DNA of 64,000 nt. It comes from Labilithrix sp. (GTDB lineage: Bacteria > Myxococcota_A > Polyangia > Polyangiales > Polyangiaceae). The stretch's first letter is position 1; the number at the start of each line of letters is the position of its first letter. Positions 9,401-17,517 of this stretch are shown here, one piece after another. The stretch covers positions 17,524 through 81,523 of the forward strand of contig JAHBWD010000039.1 of assembly GCA_019637175.1 (NCBI GenBank), written 5' to 3'. Below the pieces are notes generated by a model that searched no databases, was not told the DNA's origin, and saw only the letters and a program-made list of their open reading frames with translations. A program made the translations under genes and the position numbers.

Positions 9401-11028
9401 CCTCGCGGCCCGCGCGCGATTCGCGTCCGTACGTCGGCCGATCCCAAGCGGCGATCGCCCGCGCGGAGGCCGCCCGCGTGCGTGCCCACGTCCACGATCG
9501 GAGCGTCGATCGAGCCGCTCGCCCACGCGTTGATCCGAACGTCGTCGATCGCCCCGCGTGCGTAGGCGAGCCCGCTCCCACGAATGGCCGCGCGCGCGTC
9601 GAGGCGCTTGGTGGCCAAGTCGACGCTGCCCTTCGCGGAGAGCGACGCGGCTCCCTTCACGCCCGGCACGGGCAGGAGCGCGAGGTCCGGGACGTCGGCG
9701 TCGAGCTTCGCGTCGACGATCTTGCGCGGCGCATCGTAGTCGATCGCGAGATCGAGCGTCGCGCGCGGATCGGCGACGCGCGCGACGACATGCGCGGACG
9801 ATCGCGTGAAGTCGGCGCGCGCTCGGACGGGCGGCACCGTCTGCCAGTCGCCGTCGACGACGACGCGCGAGGGCGACGTATCGAGCACGATCTCTCCGTC
9901 GAGCTCGCCCTTCTTCGAGACGACGAGCGAGGCGCGGGCGTCGAGGCCGAGGCTCGAGGCCGGCGCCGACGGCGTGATGCGCTTCAGGTCGATCCGGCGC
10001 ACCGTCGCGCTCGCGTCGAGCCGCGTCTCGTTTCTCGCGTCGACGCGGGCGTCGACGTCGACCGTGCCTGCGCCGACGGCGAGCCGCGCGCGCCCGTCGA
10101 CGCGCGGGAGCTCGCCGTGCGCTTCGGCGTACAGCGTGACGTCGTCGTGCACCGCGACCTCGCCGAAGGCCGCGCGAACGTGATCGCCCGACGCGTCGTG
10201 CGCGACGACGACGGCGTCGAGACGCCGGCCGTCGAGGTGCGCGCGCGCGTTCGCCGGAGCGCCGGCGATCGTTCCTTCGAATGAAGCGTCGACGCCCATC
10301 TCCTCGCCGCTCACCGACGGCATCGTGAAGTCGCCGCGAACGCGCCCGCGCAGATCGGCGCCGCGCGGGAGACCGCGCGTCGCGACGTCGACGCGCTCGA
10401 GCTGGGCGTGCGTTCGCTTCGGATCGTAGTGAGCGGAGGCGACGAGGTTCGTGACCTCGGCGTCGATCGCGGGCGCGCCGCCGGCTGCGCCGTGAATCCA
10501 CGCGTGGCGCAGCGCGATCGACGGCGCTTCGACGCGCACGCCTCGGCCCGGCTGCGCCGGCTTCTTCTGCGCCTGGTCTGGGCGCTCCGGCGCGATCTGC
10601 GCGTGCTTCGGCGCGAACGCGCGGGCGATCCTCGACTCGCCGCGATCGTCGGCGTCGATCGCGACGTCGACGTGGTCGACCGCGACCGCGGGCACGTCGA
10701 TCGCGACGTCACCCTTGCCGAAGAGCGCCGAGCGCGCCGCGGCGAGTCCCCTCACGCGAACGCTGACGCCGTCGGCGAAGAGCACTTGCGCGCCCGAGGG
10801 GTCGCGCACGCGGACGCGCACGCCGCCGGCGCCGCCGAGCCCCAACGAGCCGACGTGCTCGATCGCGACCTCGCCGGCGAGCTGCGCGCGCAGAATCGCC
10901 GTGGCCTGCGTCGCCACGAGGCGCCTCGTCGCCGGCACGTCGAGGTGAGCGACCACGCCGCCTGCCACCGCGCCGGCGAAGATCGCCGTCGCGCCGACGA
11001 TCGAGCAAATGAGCCCGAGCACCCTCAT
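6403..11028 (-). CDS. tamB: Translocation and assembly module TamB (AsmA-like intermembrane bridge)
   Basis: 1541 residues. An N-terminal signal anchor (about 3-28, VLGLICSIVGATAIFAGAVAGGVV) is followed by more than 1000 residues of short alternating beta strands. The C-terminal TamB domain (about 1180-1541) shows its usual features: GRLEARQGRINVQGKQFEI, DPSNPIVVATAQW, a GPVKTGRVTLRSEPP strand, NEILAIMLFG and an aromatic C-terminus (AVWQKRY). TamB-family proteins span the periplasm as a hydrophobic groove and help move phospholipids and assemble outer-membrane proteins together with a BamA-type partner. That partner is encoded immediately upstream, its stop overlapping this start (TGATG), so translation is likely coupled. 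Confidence 0.93.
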   Translation of the reverse strand: MRVLGLICSIVGATAIFAGAVAGGVVAHLDVPATRRLVATQATAILRAQLAGEVAIEHVGSLGLGGAGGVRVRVRDPSGAQVLFADGVSVRVRGLAAARSALFGKGDVAIDVPAVAVDHVDVAIDADDRGESRIARAFAPKHAQIAPERPDQAQKKPAQPGRGVRVEAPSIALRHAWIHGAAGGAPAIDAEVTNLVASAHYDPKRTHAQLERVDVATRGLPRGADLRGRVRGDFTMPSVSGEEMGVDASFEGTIAGAPANARAHLDGRRLDAVVVAHDASGDHVRAAFGEVAVHDDVTLYAEAHGELPRVDGRARLAVGAGTVDVDARVDARNETRLDASATVRRIDLKRITPSAPASSLGLDARASLVVSKKGELDGEIVLDTSPSRVVVDGDWQTVPPVRARADFTRSSAHVVARVADPRATLDLAIDYDAPRKIVDAKLDADVPDLALLPVPGVKGAASLSAKGSVDLATKRLDARAAIRGSGLAYARGAIDDVRINAWASGSIDAPIVDVGTHAGGLRAGDRRLGSADVRTRIARGPRGALVFRDAHVDLASDRDAVSASAASLEIADTRIALEGGVVHGLGAPIRANFRREGSRVVAKVDAPSIDVARAVRLAGGSPDVRAGRFAIQGDVTLDRRGAAGAIYARLDAFSAYTLESASAGLDVTFDGREIDIDAKGDLGVGRFAFSTTDVALGGSPIEPSSWIHASGGARFDASFDLAKVAKLAPQGSLPLGEIGGELVTRGTIARDSADAPPDLRLHARTRGLVVAGHTALEPPIAGTRVSGVAPWRSQGIDGQLDVRVDATSGWGEVAFRAFDRKGAVAIFDAKAELPYREILERPREALSRLESAPLRAKALVPERALSELPDILGTRGFSGTAFAELDVSGTALAPRVDLVARARKAKAPSVPAAMVSDVDVGLVYDGAGAEIGVKVRERDHDVLELASRVEVRARDVLDRLEQPLARPLPWRANGKVKLDGFALETINELADRYVRGRVSGEAVVEDLNHDAKARAEIDLTGMRLGNADYARGKIVVDAREGRGTVAARLDQTDGFADLRAGLGLTWGAALAPSLDESVPLDVELEAKAFRVAAAQPFLDSAVNALDGRIDAKAKVRIVGGQEPRMEGQLALRDGVVQLSALGSELRKIRGTALFSPDGTIKIDDVHARGVSGELAANATIKLRGLALDTAEAHLLIPRRRSFDLAMQGQPIGQVWGAVKLDAKGSPDGKRIAVTVDVPRAGIELPQMMKSGVQELGEIEDVRVGTYRDPKTFVMLPLGRDGLRHHQEEARPQAPGTEVEIDVKLGDIVIVRGNQVRVVLGGDTKIETDGATRISGRLEARQGRINVQGKQFEIDRAVITLQPEDPSNPIVVATAQWTADDGTRVYADFVGPVKTGRVTLRSEPPRPKNEILAIMLFGSADGVNAAPPPPGRAPSGATRAAVGIGGGFAAEGLSQAIDDLTGIEATVRVDTSRANNPAPELRIQISPRVSVEFQHVLGTPPISEPDKNLVTFDWRFKRNWSLETTFGDRGKAQADAVWQKRY

Positions 11029-13139
11029 CAGTACGCTTCTCCGATGCCGATGTGCACTGCGATTGGAATGCCAAAGAGAAGCGTCGGTTCGCGCTCGTCG
11101 GGGGTGAGACCGCCGATGACTTGCATGCCCGGGATCCGGTAGCCCACGTCGAGGCGGATCGGCCCGACGGGCGTGTCGTACCGCGCACCTCCGCCGCAGG
11201 AGAGGTGCGGGTGATCGAGTCGGATGTCGACCGTTCGTGGCGAAACGTCACTCGCGTCGCAGAAGGTCGCCACGGAGAACGGCCCGGCGACGTTGATTCG
11301 AATCTCGGTCGACGCCTCCCACAGCGTGAAGCCGCCGGTCGGCGAGCGGCACTGGTCACCGCAGCCCAGTTCGAGCTGCGCGCGCGCGAGCTCGGGCGTG
11401 AGAAAGGGCACGATGTCGTGAGGGCCGATGCCGCGGATCGGATAGCCGCGATTCGACGTGGGCCCGCCGGAGAAGAAGCCGCGGAAGAACGTGAGCTGAT
11501 AGTCCTTCGTTCGACCGGCCTGCGTTTCGAAGGTGCTCGGCCGCTGGCGAACCACGTCGCCGTAGTTGCGCGGCGCGAGGAAGCCGACCGAGACGCGCGC
11601 GGCGAGCACGACGCGGCTCGAGATCGGAATGAACCCGCGAAAGTCGGGCTGGATCTTCACGTCGTCGGCCTTGCCGCCGAACGGACCGCCCGCGATCTGC
11701 AGGGTGTTCCCGACGTAGATGCCCTTGCGCGGGTGGATCTTGTCGTCGCGGAGATCGAGCGTGGTGAAGAGCTCGGGATAGAAGATCGTGATGAGCTCGA
11801 GGTTGGGATCCTCGCCGCCCACGTAGCCGAACGGCGCGGCCACCTGGAAGTTGTGGGAGATCGATCCGAAGAACCGCCAGAACGTCCGCTCGACGCCGGC
11901 GCTGTTGCGGCCCTCGACGTAGCCGAGGACGCGCGAGCCCGGCGCGGGATCCGGGTTCAAGAGCAGCGGATAAACGGCGAGCTCGGGGCGGATGAAGCCG
12001 TTCGTTCGCGGCTCGAAGAGCCCGGGCTGTTTGAAGTCCACGCGTAGGCGTCCTTCGGGCAAGAGCCGCTCGGGCTCGACGATGTTGTTCACGCGCAGCG
12101 GGTAGACGACGACGCCGGGCCGGAGGCTCACCGCGAAGCTTCGGAGCCCGCCGAGAAAGTTGCGATGTTCCCAGCCGAAGACGCCGTGGACGTCGGTCTT
12201 CAGCGCGTCGAGCTCGACGCCGCCGCCGAGGCGCACGGTGCGCAGACGCGTCGGCTCCACCTTCACCTTGATCGGAACGATCGGCGCCTCGGCTTTCGCG
12301 TCCTCCGATCCTTCCGGCGGCTCGTCGGGGATGTCGGCGATGATCTCGACGGAGGCGAAGACGCCGAGATCGAGGACGGCCTGCTGGGCCCCGTCGAGCT
12401 GCTTCTGGGAGAACATCCTGCCCGGCTGGATGTCGAGCGCGCGGCGCACCGGAGCGTCGGGCAGGTCGCCGAGGCCGTCGATCGTCACGGGGCCGAAGAC
12501 GCAACGCGGACCGGGCGTCACCGTGTACACGACGTCGGCGCGACGCGCGACGATGTCGACCGCGGCGTCGCTCTTCACCTTCGCGTACGCGTAGCCGGCG
12601 TCGGTCAGCGCACGCCGCACGTTGCCCTCCGTCGTTCGGTAGGCGTCGTCGTCGAACAGCGCGTCGCGACGGAGGCCGGCGCGCGCGCTCGCGCGCGCGT
12701 CCGCGGCGATGTTCGGCGTGACGCCCTCGACGCCTTCGACCGTGACCCGACGCACGAGCACGGGCTCTCCCTCTTCGACCACGATCTCCACGCGCACGCG
12801 CTGTCCGCCCTCGTCGTGCACGCGACCGGCGCGCGCGCGCGCATCGAAGAAGCCTCGCGCGCGATAGTAGGCCTCGACGCGCGCGAGATCGCGCTGGAGC
12901 ACGAAGCGATCGAACATCGCGTATTCGAAGAACACGCCGCGAAATAGGCCGAGGAACTTCGGGCTCGCGGTGGTCGCGATCTTGTCCTTCACGTCGTCGG
13001 CGGAGACCCTGTCGGCGCCCCGCACCTGGACCGCGGTCACGGCGGTGCGACCGCGCGGTATCGTGTTGCACCCGAGGAGCACCAGCGCCGCAGCGACGAC
13101 GAGAACGAGGGAGCGAGTCTTCACCAGCCGTCGCGGCAC
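11028..13139 (-). CDS. tamA: BamA/TamA-family outer-membrane assembly protein
   Basis: About 703 residues. POTRA-type repeats occupy about 30-330 (for example VRRVTVEGVEGVTPN and CVFGPVTIDGLGDLP), and a 16-strand-type barrel occupies the rest. The barrel has the GGGVELDA entry, KDYQLTFFRGFFSGGPTSNRGYPIRGIGPHD (the VRGY/F-like loop-6 region) and ends in LFGIPIAVHIGIGEAY. Partner of TamB encoded next. I choose the GTG at 13139, giving a signal peptide ending LVLLGC, which is a lipobox; another GTG at 13124 is possible, and neither has a clear ribosome site. A lipid-modified N-terminus is unusual for this family. Divergent from the YXWXXG lipoprotein gene only about 25 bases away, so the two promoters must overlap. 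Confidence 0.88.
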   Translation of the reverse strand: MPRRLVKTRSLVLVVAAALVLLGCNTIPRGRTAVTAVQVRGADRVSADDVKDKIATTASPKFLGLFRGVFFEYAMFDRFVLQRDLARVEAYYRARGFFDARARAGRVHDEGGQRVRVEIVVEEGEPVLVRRVTVEGVEGVTPNIAADARASARAGLRRDALFDDDAYRTTEGNVRRALTDAGYAYAKVKSDAAVDIVARRADVVYTVTPGPRCVFGPVTIDGLGDLPDAPVRRALDIQPGRMFSQKQLDGAQQAVLDLGVFASVEIIADIPDEPPEGSEDAKAEAPIVPIKVKVEPTRLRTVRLGGGVELDALKTDVHGVFGWEHRNFLGGLRSFAVSLRPGVVVYPLRVNNIVEPERLLPEGRLRVDFKQPGLFEPRTNGFIRPELAVYPLLLNPDPAPGSRVLGYVEGRNSAGVERTFWRFFGSISHNFQVAAPFGYVGGEDPNLELITIFYPELFTTLDLRDDKIHPRKGIYVGNTLQIAGGPFGGKADDVKIQPDFRGFIPISSRVVLAARVSVGFLAPRNYGDVVRQRPSTFETQAGRTKDYQLTFFRGFFSGGPTSNRGYPIRGIGPHDIVPFLTPELARAQLELGCGDQCRSPTGGFTLWEASTEIRINVAGPFSVATFCDASDVSPRTVDIRLDHPHLSCGGGARYDTPVGPIRLDVGYRIPGMQVIGGLTPDEREPTLLFGIPIAVHIGIGEAY

Positions 13140-13164
13140 GAAGCAAGTCGAGCGCCACGTAGAG

Positions 13165-13719
13165 ATGGAACGCTCTCTGCCTCGCTCGCCGGCGATGCGT
13201 CTCCCCGCGGCGCTGTTCTCTACGATGGCGATCGTGGCGGCGATCCTCGCGTGCGGCAGCGGCCGGCTGCCGTCGCCGCCGTTCACCCGGCAGCCGACGA
13301 GCGCGCTGCACGTGGTCCCCTATCCGGCGCCGCCCGCGCGCGTGGAGCTCGTTCCCCACGCGCCGCGCGAGCGCGGGGCCGTGTGGATCGACGGAGAGTG
13401 GGTCTGGCAAGGTCGGAGGTGGGCGTGGCGCGCGGGTCGCTGGGTGATCGCGCCGGAGGGCGCGGCGTTCTCTCCCTGGACCTCGGTGCGCGACCTCGAC
13501 GGCACGCTCTACGTCGCGGAGGGCAAGTGGCGCGATCGACACGGGCGCGAGATCCCCGATCCGAAGGCGCTCGCGGAAGGCGAGGTGAACGCGGGCGCGG
13601 TCGTGAGCCCGGAGAACGAAGCGGTGCCCACCGGTCCCACGTTCACGACGCCCAGCGACGCGGGCGAGGCGGAAGAGCGCCCCGCGTCCGAGCCTTCGCC
13701 TAAGATGGTCGCGCCGTGA
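13165..13719 (+). CDS. Small lipoprotein with WxxGxW (YXWVXGYW-like) repeats
   Basis: 184 residues from the ATG at 13165 (another in-frame ATG is at 13195). A lipoprotein signal ends at ILAC (Cys30). Residues 72-93 contain the repeated aromatic pattern WIDGEWVWQGRRWAWRAGRW, typical of the YXWVXGYW repeat proteins found in many Proteobacteria, whose function is unknown. The tail is acidic and rich in Pro, Glu and Ala. The stop overlaps the next start (GTGA), so the two genes are translationally coupled. It diverges from tamA, so the products may share a promoter region and an envelope role, but that is inference. Confidence 0.75.
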   Translation: MERSLPRSPAMRLPAALFSTMAIVAAILACGSGRLPSPPFTRQPTSALHVVPYPAPPARVELVPHAPRERGAVWIDGEWVWQGRRWAWRAGRWVIAPEGAAFSPWTSVRDLDGTLYVAEGKWRDRHGREIPDPKALAEGEVNAGAVVSPENEAVPTGPTFTTPSDAGEAEERPASEPSPKMVAP

Positions 13720-13955
13720 GGGACATCGTCGTCGTCGCCGCCGTCGTGATCGCGTTCGCGACGCTCGTGACGGCGCACGTCGCGATCGCGTTCGGCCTGC
13801 TGTTCAAGCCGCCTCGCTGGCGCGCGATCGTCGCGTTCGCGGTCGCCCCGGCGGCCCCATGGTTCGCCTTTCGCGAGCGCATGCGCGTGCGCGCGTGGAT
13901 TTGGATCGCGGCGGCGGTGGCGTACGTCGTGGCCCGCGTCGTCGCGTCGTTCTGA
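13716..13955 (+). CDS. 79-residue membrane protein
   Basis: Starts with GTG inside the upstream stop codon (GTGA overlap). It has two hydrophobic helices, about 4-30 (VVVAAVVIAFATLVTAHVAI) and 36-50, and a third near 61-77 (WIWIAAAVAYVVARVVASF). The loop between them is basic (KPPRWR, RERMRVR). I recognise no family. Tight coupling to the YXWXXG-repeat lipoprotein suggests joint expression. Confidence 0.65.
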   Translation: MRDIVVVAAVVIAFATLVTAHVAIAFGLLFKPPRWRAIVAFAVAPAAPWFAFRERMRVRAWIWIAAAVAYVVARVVASF

Positions 13956-14017
13956 ATCGCGCGAGACGTGGTCGCGCGTCGCGCGACGGCCCGCGGCGTG
14001 CATTCGCCGTCTCCGTG

Positions 14018-14281
14018 ATGCGACTCCCCGGAAAGAGCCTTGCGTTGTTCGAGTCGTGCGCCGCACTCGCGATCGGCATCGGCGTCCATGCCGCGGTCAC
14101 TCATGCGCGCACTGTGACGGCTTGCGACGGCGGCGAGTGCGCCGAGCAGACTCCGCCGCCCACGCCGCCGCCTCCCTCGCCGACGCCGTCCCCGACGCCG
14201 ACGCCCACGCCGATCCCGACGCCGACGCCGCCGCCCACGCCGCCTCTGCCCTTGCCGCAGCCGGGCGACGCGGGTCGTTGA
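14018..14281 (+). CDS. Small exported Pro/Thr-rich protein
   Basis: 87 residues. A hydrophobic N-terminal segment (about 8-26, ALFESCAALAIGIGVHAAV) looks like a signal peptide or anchor. It is followed by a CDGGEC pair and a tail of about 40 residues made almost only of Pro and Thr (PPPTPPPPSPTPSPTPTPTP). Such tails usually act as extended spacers across the cell wall or periplasm. There is no catalytic domain, and the ribosome site is weak. It may instead be a fragment of a spacer-type lipoprotein, and the coding assignment rests mainly on the plausible signal and composition. Confidence 0.5.
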   Translation: MRLPGKSLALFESCAALAIGIGVHAAVTHARTVTACDGGECAEQTPPPTPPPPSPTPSPTPTPTPIPTPTPPPTPPLPLPQPGDAGR

Positions 14282-14284
14282 CGC

Positions 14285-15361
14285 TCACCGCCCGCGCTTG
14301 TCGTGCAAGCGCTTGCGGAGCGCGACCGACATCGATCGATCGCGCCGCTTCGCCTGCACCGCCGCGAAGCCTTCTTGCTTCGCCTTGCGCTCGACGCGCT
14401 CGCGCTCGAGCTTCTGCCACGACGCGACGCGCTCGGCCGAGAGCGATCCCGCCTCGACGGCGGCGGCGATCGCGCAGCCCGGCTCGCCCGCGTGCCGGCA
14501 GTCGCGGTAGCGGCACGACGCGGCGAGCGCGCCGATCTCCGGGAACGCCTCTTCGACGTCGGTCTCGCCCGCTTCGCCTCCTTGCCACGGCTTGAGCTCG
14601 CGCATGCCCGGCGTGTCGACGAGCAGCCCGCCCCCGGGCACGACGAAGAGCGCGCGCCGCGTCGTCGTGTGGCGCCCGCGAAGATCGGTCTCGCGAACGG
14701 CGCCTTCGAGCTGCGCGTCGCGCCCGAGCAGCTGGTTGACGAGCGCCGACTTGCCGACGCCGGACGATCCGACGAGCGCCACGGTCGATCCTCGTGGGAC
14801 GCACGCGCGAAGCTCGTCGAGGCCGAGGCCCGTGCGCGCGCTCGTCACGATCACCGGCGCGAGGCGCGCCGCTTCTTCCAGCATCGCGGAAGGATCGGCG
14901 AGATCGGCCTTCGCGAGGACGATGAGGCCTTCGGCGCCGCTGCTCGCGACCGCGACGAGATATCGCTCGAGCCGACGCACGTTGAAGTCTCCCTCCACCG
15001 CGGTGACCACGAGGACGCGGTCGACGTTCGCCGCGATCGCTTGGGGGGCCGAGCGCTCGCCCGCGGCCTGACGGACGAAGGCGGTGCGCCGCGGGAGCAC
15101 CTGCTCGACGACGAGATCTCTCGAGCCCGGCGCGGCCTCGGCGACGAGCACCCAATCGCCGACGGCGAGCCCGCCGAGCGCCGGCGCTTCGCGGAGCGCC
15201 CGGCCGCGAATGGCCGCGAGCGAAGCGCCCTCGGGCGTCCAGACCTCTACGCGTGCACTATACACAGATCCGACGCGGGCCGGACGCAGGCCTTCGGCCG
15301 TCTGCGCGGCGACGCGCGCGGACAGCTCGGGCGTCCATCCGAGATCCTCGAGGGAGGGCAT
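14285..15361 (-). CDS. rsgA: Ribosome small-subunit-dependent GTPase RsgA
   Basis: 358 residues with the circularly permuted GTPase order that defines the family: G4 (VLAKADL, about 148-154) precedes G1 (GSSGVGKS, 198-205), then the G2 region (LRGRHTTTRR, about 227-236) and G3 (DTPGM, 249-253). An N-terminal OB-like domain (about 30-95) and a C-terminal zinc knuckle with C283, C288, H290 and C296 complete the protein. RsgA checks the maturing 30S subunit and releases assembly factors such as RbfA when GTP is hydrolysed. The C-terminus is basic, as expected for rRNA contact. It converges with the Pro-rich small gene. Confidence 0.95.
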   Translation of the reverse strand: MPSLEDLGWTPELSARVAAQTAEGLRPARVGSVYSARVEVWTPEGASLAAIRGRALREAPALGGLAVGDWVLVAEAAPGSRDLVVEQVLPRRTAFVRQAAGERSAPQAIAANVDRVLVVTAVEGDFNVRRLERYLVAVASSGAEGLIVLAKADLADPSAMLEEAARLAPVIVTSARTGLGLDELRACVPRGSTVALVGSSGVGKSALVNQLLGRDAQLEGAVRETDLRGRHTTTRRALFVVPGGGLLVDTPGMRELKPWQGGEAGETDVEEAFPEIGALAASCRYRDCRHAGEPGCAIAAAVEAGSLSAERVASWQKLERERVERKAKQEGFAAVQAKRRDRSMSVALRKRLHDKRGR

Positions 15362-15533
15362 CGGGAGACGACCCTAGCACCCCGGGCCATGATCGATTCG
15401 TTCGTGATGGTGTCTCGGGCCGAGGAGCGCGTGGATCCCGCGCGGCGGAAGCCCCGCTTCTCACCCCGATTTCCGCGCGATTTCGCGGGCGCGCGCCGCG
15501 GCACGCGGGCTGCAACTCGACGCTTCAGCCGCC

Positions 15534-15974
15534 ATGCTCAAGCTTCCGCTCACCGCCGCCGTTCCCTCGACCACGCTCTACATCGGGCGCAACGCAGAGT
15601 CGTTCCAGCTCTCGGGCCGCGCGCGCGTCGACATGAAGAACCGCGGCGCCTTTCGGCGGATCCTGCGCGCGCTCGTCGACGCTCGACGCGAGCCGTCGAC
15701 GCGGCGCGCCGGTCTCGCGGTGTGCGAGGTCTTCGACGCCGGTTGGTTCGGCGAGATGGTCGACGCGGAGACGATGGCCGGGCGCGTTTACTCGGCGATC
15801 TCGAAGCTCCGGCGCATGGGCCTCGGGCCGGCGATCGTCCGGAGCGAGACCGGCTACATGATCGATCCGAGGATCTGCGTCATCGAGGACGCCCCGCTGA
15901 CGATGACGCCGAAGCAGGCGACGATCATCCTGGAGCCCGGCGCTTCGCTCTTCCCGACGCGCCTCGCGTCGTGA
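15534..15974 (+). CDS. Orphan winged-helix (OmpR C-terminal-like) DNA-binding protein
   Basis: 146 residues. Residues about 35-112 follow the Trans_reg_C winged-helix pattern: RRILRALVDAR, then GEMVDAETMAGRVYSAISKLRRMGL (recognition-helix region), then IVRSETGYMIDP (family RG.GY.L, the wing). There is no receiver domain and no Asp phosphorylation site, so any control must come from a partner, ligand or expression level. It is preceded by a 172-base leader with no recognisable element. It may bind DNA, but the family also includes domains recruited for protein contacts. Convergent with the phosphoesterase gene 4 bases away. Confidence 0.65.
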   Translation: MLKLPLTAAVPSTTLYIGRNAESFQLSGRARVDMKNRGAFRRILRALVDARREPSTRRAGLAVCEVFDAGWFGEMVDAETMAGRVYSAISKLRRMGLGPAIVRSETGYMIDPRICVIEDAPLTMTPKQATIILEPGASLFPTRLAS

Positions 15975-15978
15975 GGCC

Positions 15979-17439
15979 TCAAACGTCGACGACGACCGGC
16001 GCGCGATCCAAGCCCGCGATCACCCGCGGCCCGGTGTCGGCCCACGCGCAGAAGCGCGCTTCGGCCTGATCGCCGTTGACGTGAATGACGAGGTGCGTCC
16101 GTGGAGCGGTGGGCTCTTCGCCGTCGTCGCCCGCCGCGTCTTCGGCCCACGAGCCGACGTTCACGTACGTCGCCGCGCCCGCGGGCAGCGTGAGCGGAAC
16201 GTGGGTGTGCCCCATCACCACGAACGCCGCGGGGAAGAGGCGCGCGAGGTGGCCGGCGCGCTCGATCAACGCCTCCGCCGGGTCGACCGTGCGGCGCCGC
16301 GAGAGCCAGCGGTGGAGGAGCGACCACGTGACGAGCACGACGCCGACCCCCCAGAAAGCGTAGCCGTGGAACGCCCCGTAGACGGCGAGCGCGACGAGCA
16401 GCACCGTCGCGACGAGCGCGAGCGCGAGGCGATCGAGCAGGACGCCCGCCATGATCCCGCGGATCGACATCGTGACCGGCGGCGACTGGAGCGAGAGCAG
16501 CGCACGCAGCCGATCGACGCCGATGCGCGTGGCCTCGGCGAGCTTGGCGACGCGCTCGTCGTGCTCGGCGCGGAGGATGACCGCGGCCTCGGAGAAATGC
16601 GCGCGGCGCAGACGAAAGAGCTCGAACGCGGCGCGGGCGAAGCGCGCGCCGAGGCCGAACATGCCGGAGAGGCCGAGCCGCGCGCCGAAGCGGATGTAGT
16701 GTGCGAGCCCCACGTGCTCGTGACCGTGCTCCTTGAGACCGCGGGTGCGGCGGACCACGTAACGAAGCAGCGTGTCGCAGAAGCCTCGCGCGACGCGCCG
16801 GGGATCGAGCGGCGAGAGCGGCGCCATGATGTGCTCGGTGGCGCAGAGCGGGTCGTATTGATGCCCGTGCTCGATGTACGCGACCCCCGCGCGATAGAAG
16901 AACCAGGGGCTGTACTCGATGCGATCGAGGAACGCCGCGCGATCGAGATCGCCGCGCTCCGAGAGCGCGCGTTCGAGGAGCGCGAGCCGCAGATCCTCTT
17001 TGACCTCGTCCCAGTGGAGCTCGATGTCGTGGTTGCCGTGGACGATGGTGAGCGCGTTGCCGTCCGCCACGAACGAGGCGAGCGCGGTGAAGACGTCGCC
17101 GTGACGCGCGACGACGCGGCTCAGCTTGAGCCGCGCGTGATCGCACGCGTTGCCGAGGCCGTGCGCGACTTCCTCTGCGGTGAGCGGCGTCACCAGCGTC
17201 TCCGCCGCCTCGATCGTCATCCCGATGAAGTCGATGAAGTCGCCCGCGATCACGATGCGCCAGCGACCCGCCTCGGGCTTTTGGGCGCGGTAATGCGTGA
17301 GGAGACGGACGAGATCGCGATCGACCGCCTCGGACCGGCGGGCTCCGTTCTCGACCCCCTCTTGGATGTCACTGCCGAGGTGCACGTCGGAGAAGACGAG
17401 GAGGCTCTCCGGAAGGCGGGGTTCCACTTCACCGTTCAT
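15979..17439 (-). CDS. LpxH-like metallophosphoesterase with membrane segments
   Basis: 486 residues. Metallophosphoesterase motifs: FSDVHLGSD (16-24), IAGDFIDF (64-71), VHGNHDIELHW (133-143), EHGHQYDP (about 208-215) and VMGHTHVP (about 424-431). The DVHLG/GDFID/GHQYDP set matches the UDP-2,3-diacylglucosamine hydrolase-like subgroup, which cleaves lipid A precursors or related nucleotide-lipids. About 110 residues between the fourth and fifth blocks contain two hydrophobic helices (LALALVATVLLVALAVYGAF and FWGVGVVLVTWSLLHRW), absent from classical LpxH. This suggests a membrane-bound variant. Substrate not determined. Divergent from the PpiC lipoprotein across 78 bases. Confidence 0.8.
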   Translation of the reverse strand: MNGEVEPRLPESLLVFSDVHLGSDIQEGVENGARRSEAVDRDLVRLLTHYRAQKPEAGRWRIVIAGDFIDFIGMTIEAAETLVTPLTAEEVAHGLGNACDHARLKLSRVVARHGDVFTALASFVADGNALTIVHGNHDIELHWDEVKEDLRLALLERALSERGDLDRAAFLDRIEYSPWFFYRAGVAYIEHGHQYDPLCATEHIMAPLSPLDPRRVARGFCDTLLRYVVRRTRGLKEHGHEHVGLAHYIRFGARLGLSGMFGLGARFARAAFELFRLRRAHFSEAAVILRAEHDERVAKLAEATRIGVDRLRALLSLQSPPVTMSIRGIMAGVLLDRLALALVATVLLVALAVYGAFHGYAFWGVGVVLVTWSLLHRWLSRRRTVDPAEALIERAGHLARLFPAAFVVMGHTHVPLTLPAGAATYVNVGSWAEDAAGDDGEEPTAPRTHLVIHVNGDQAEARFCAWADTGPRVIAGLDRAPVVVDV

Positions 17440-17517
17440 CTTGAGCCTCTCGGTCGCTCGCGACCGTCACGCTTCGGTCATGCAAGTTCGAGCCCGACCG
17501 TGTACGAATGGTGGGAC

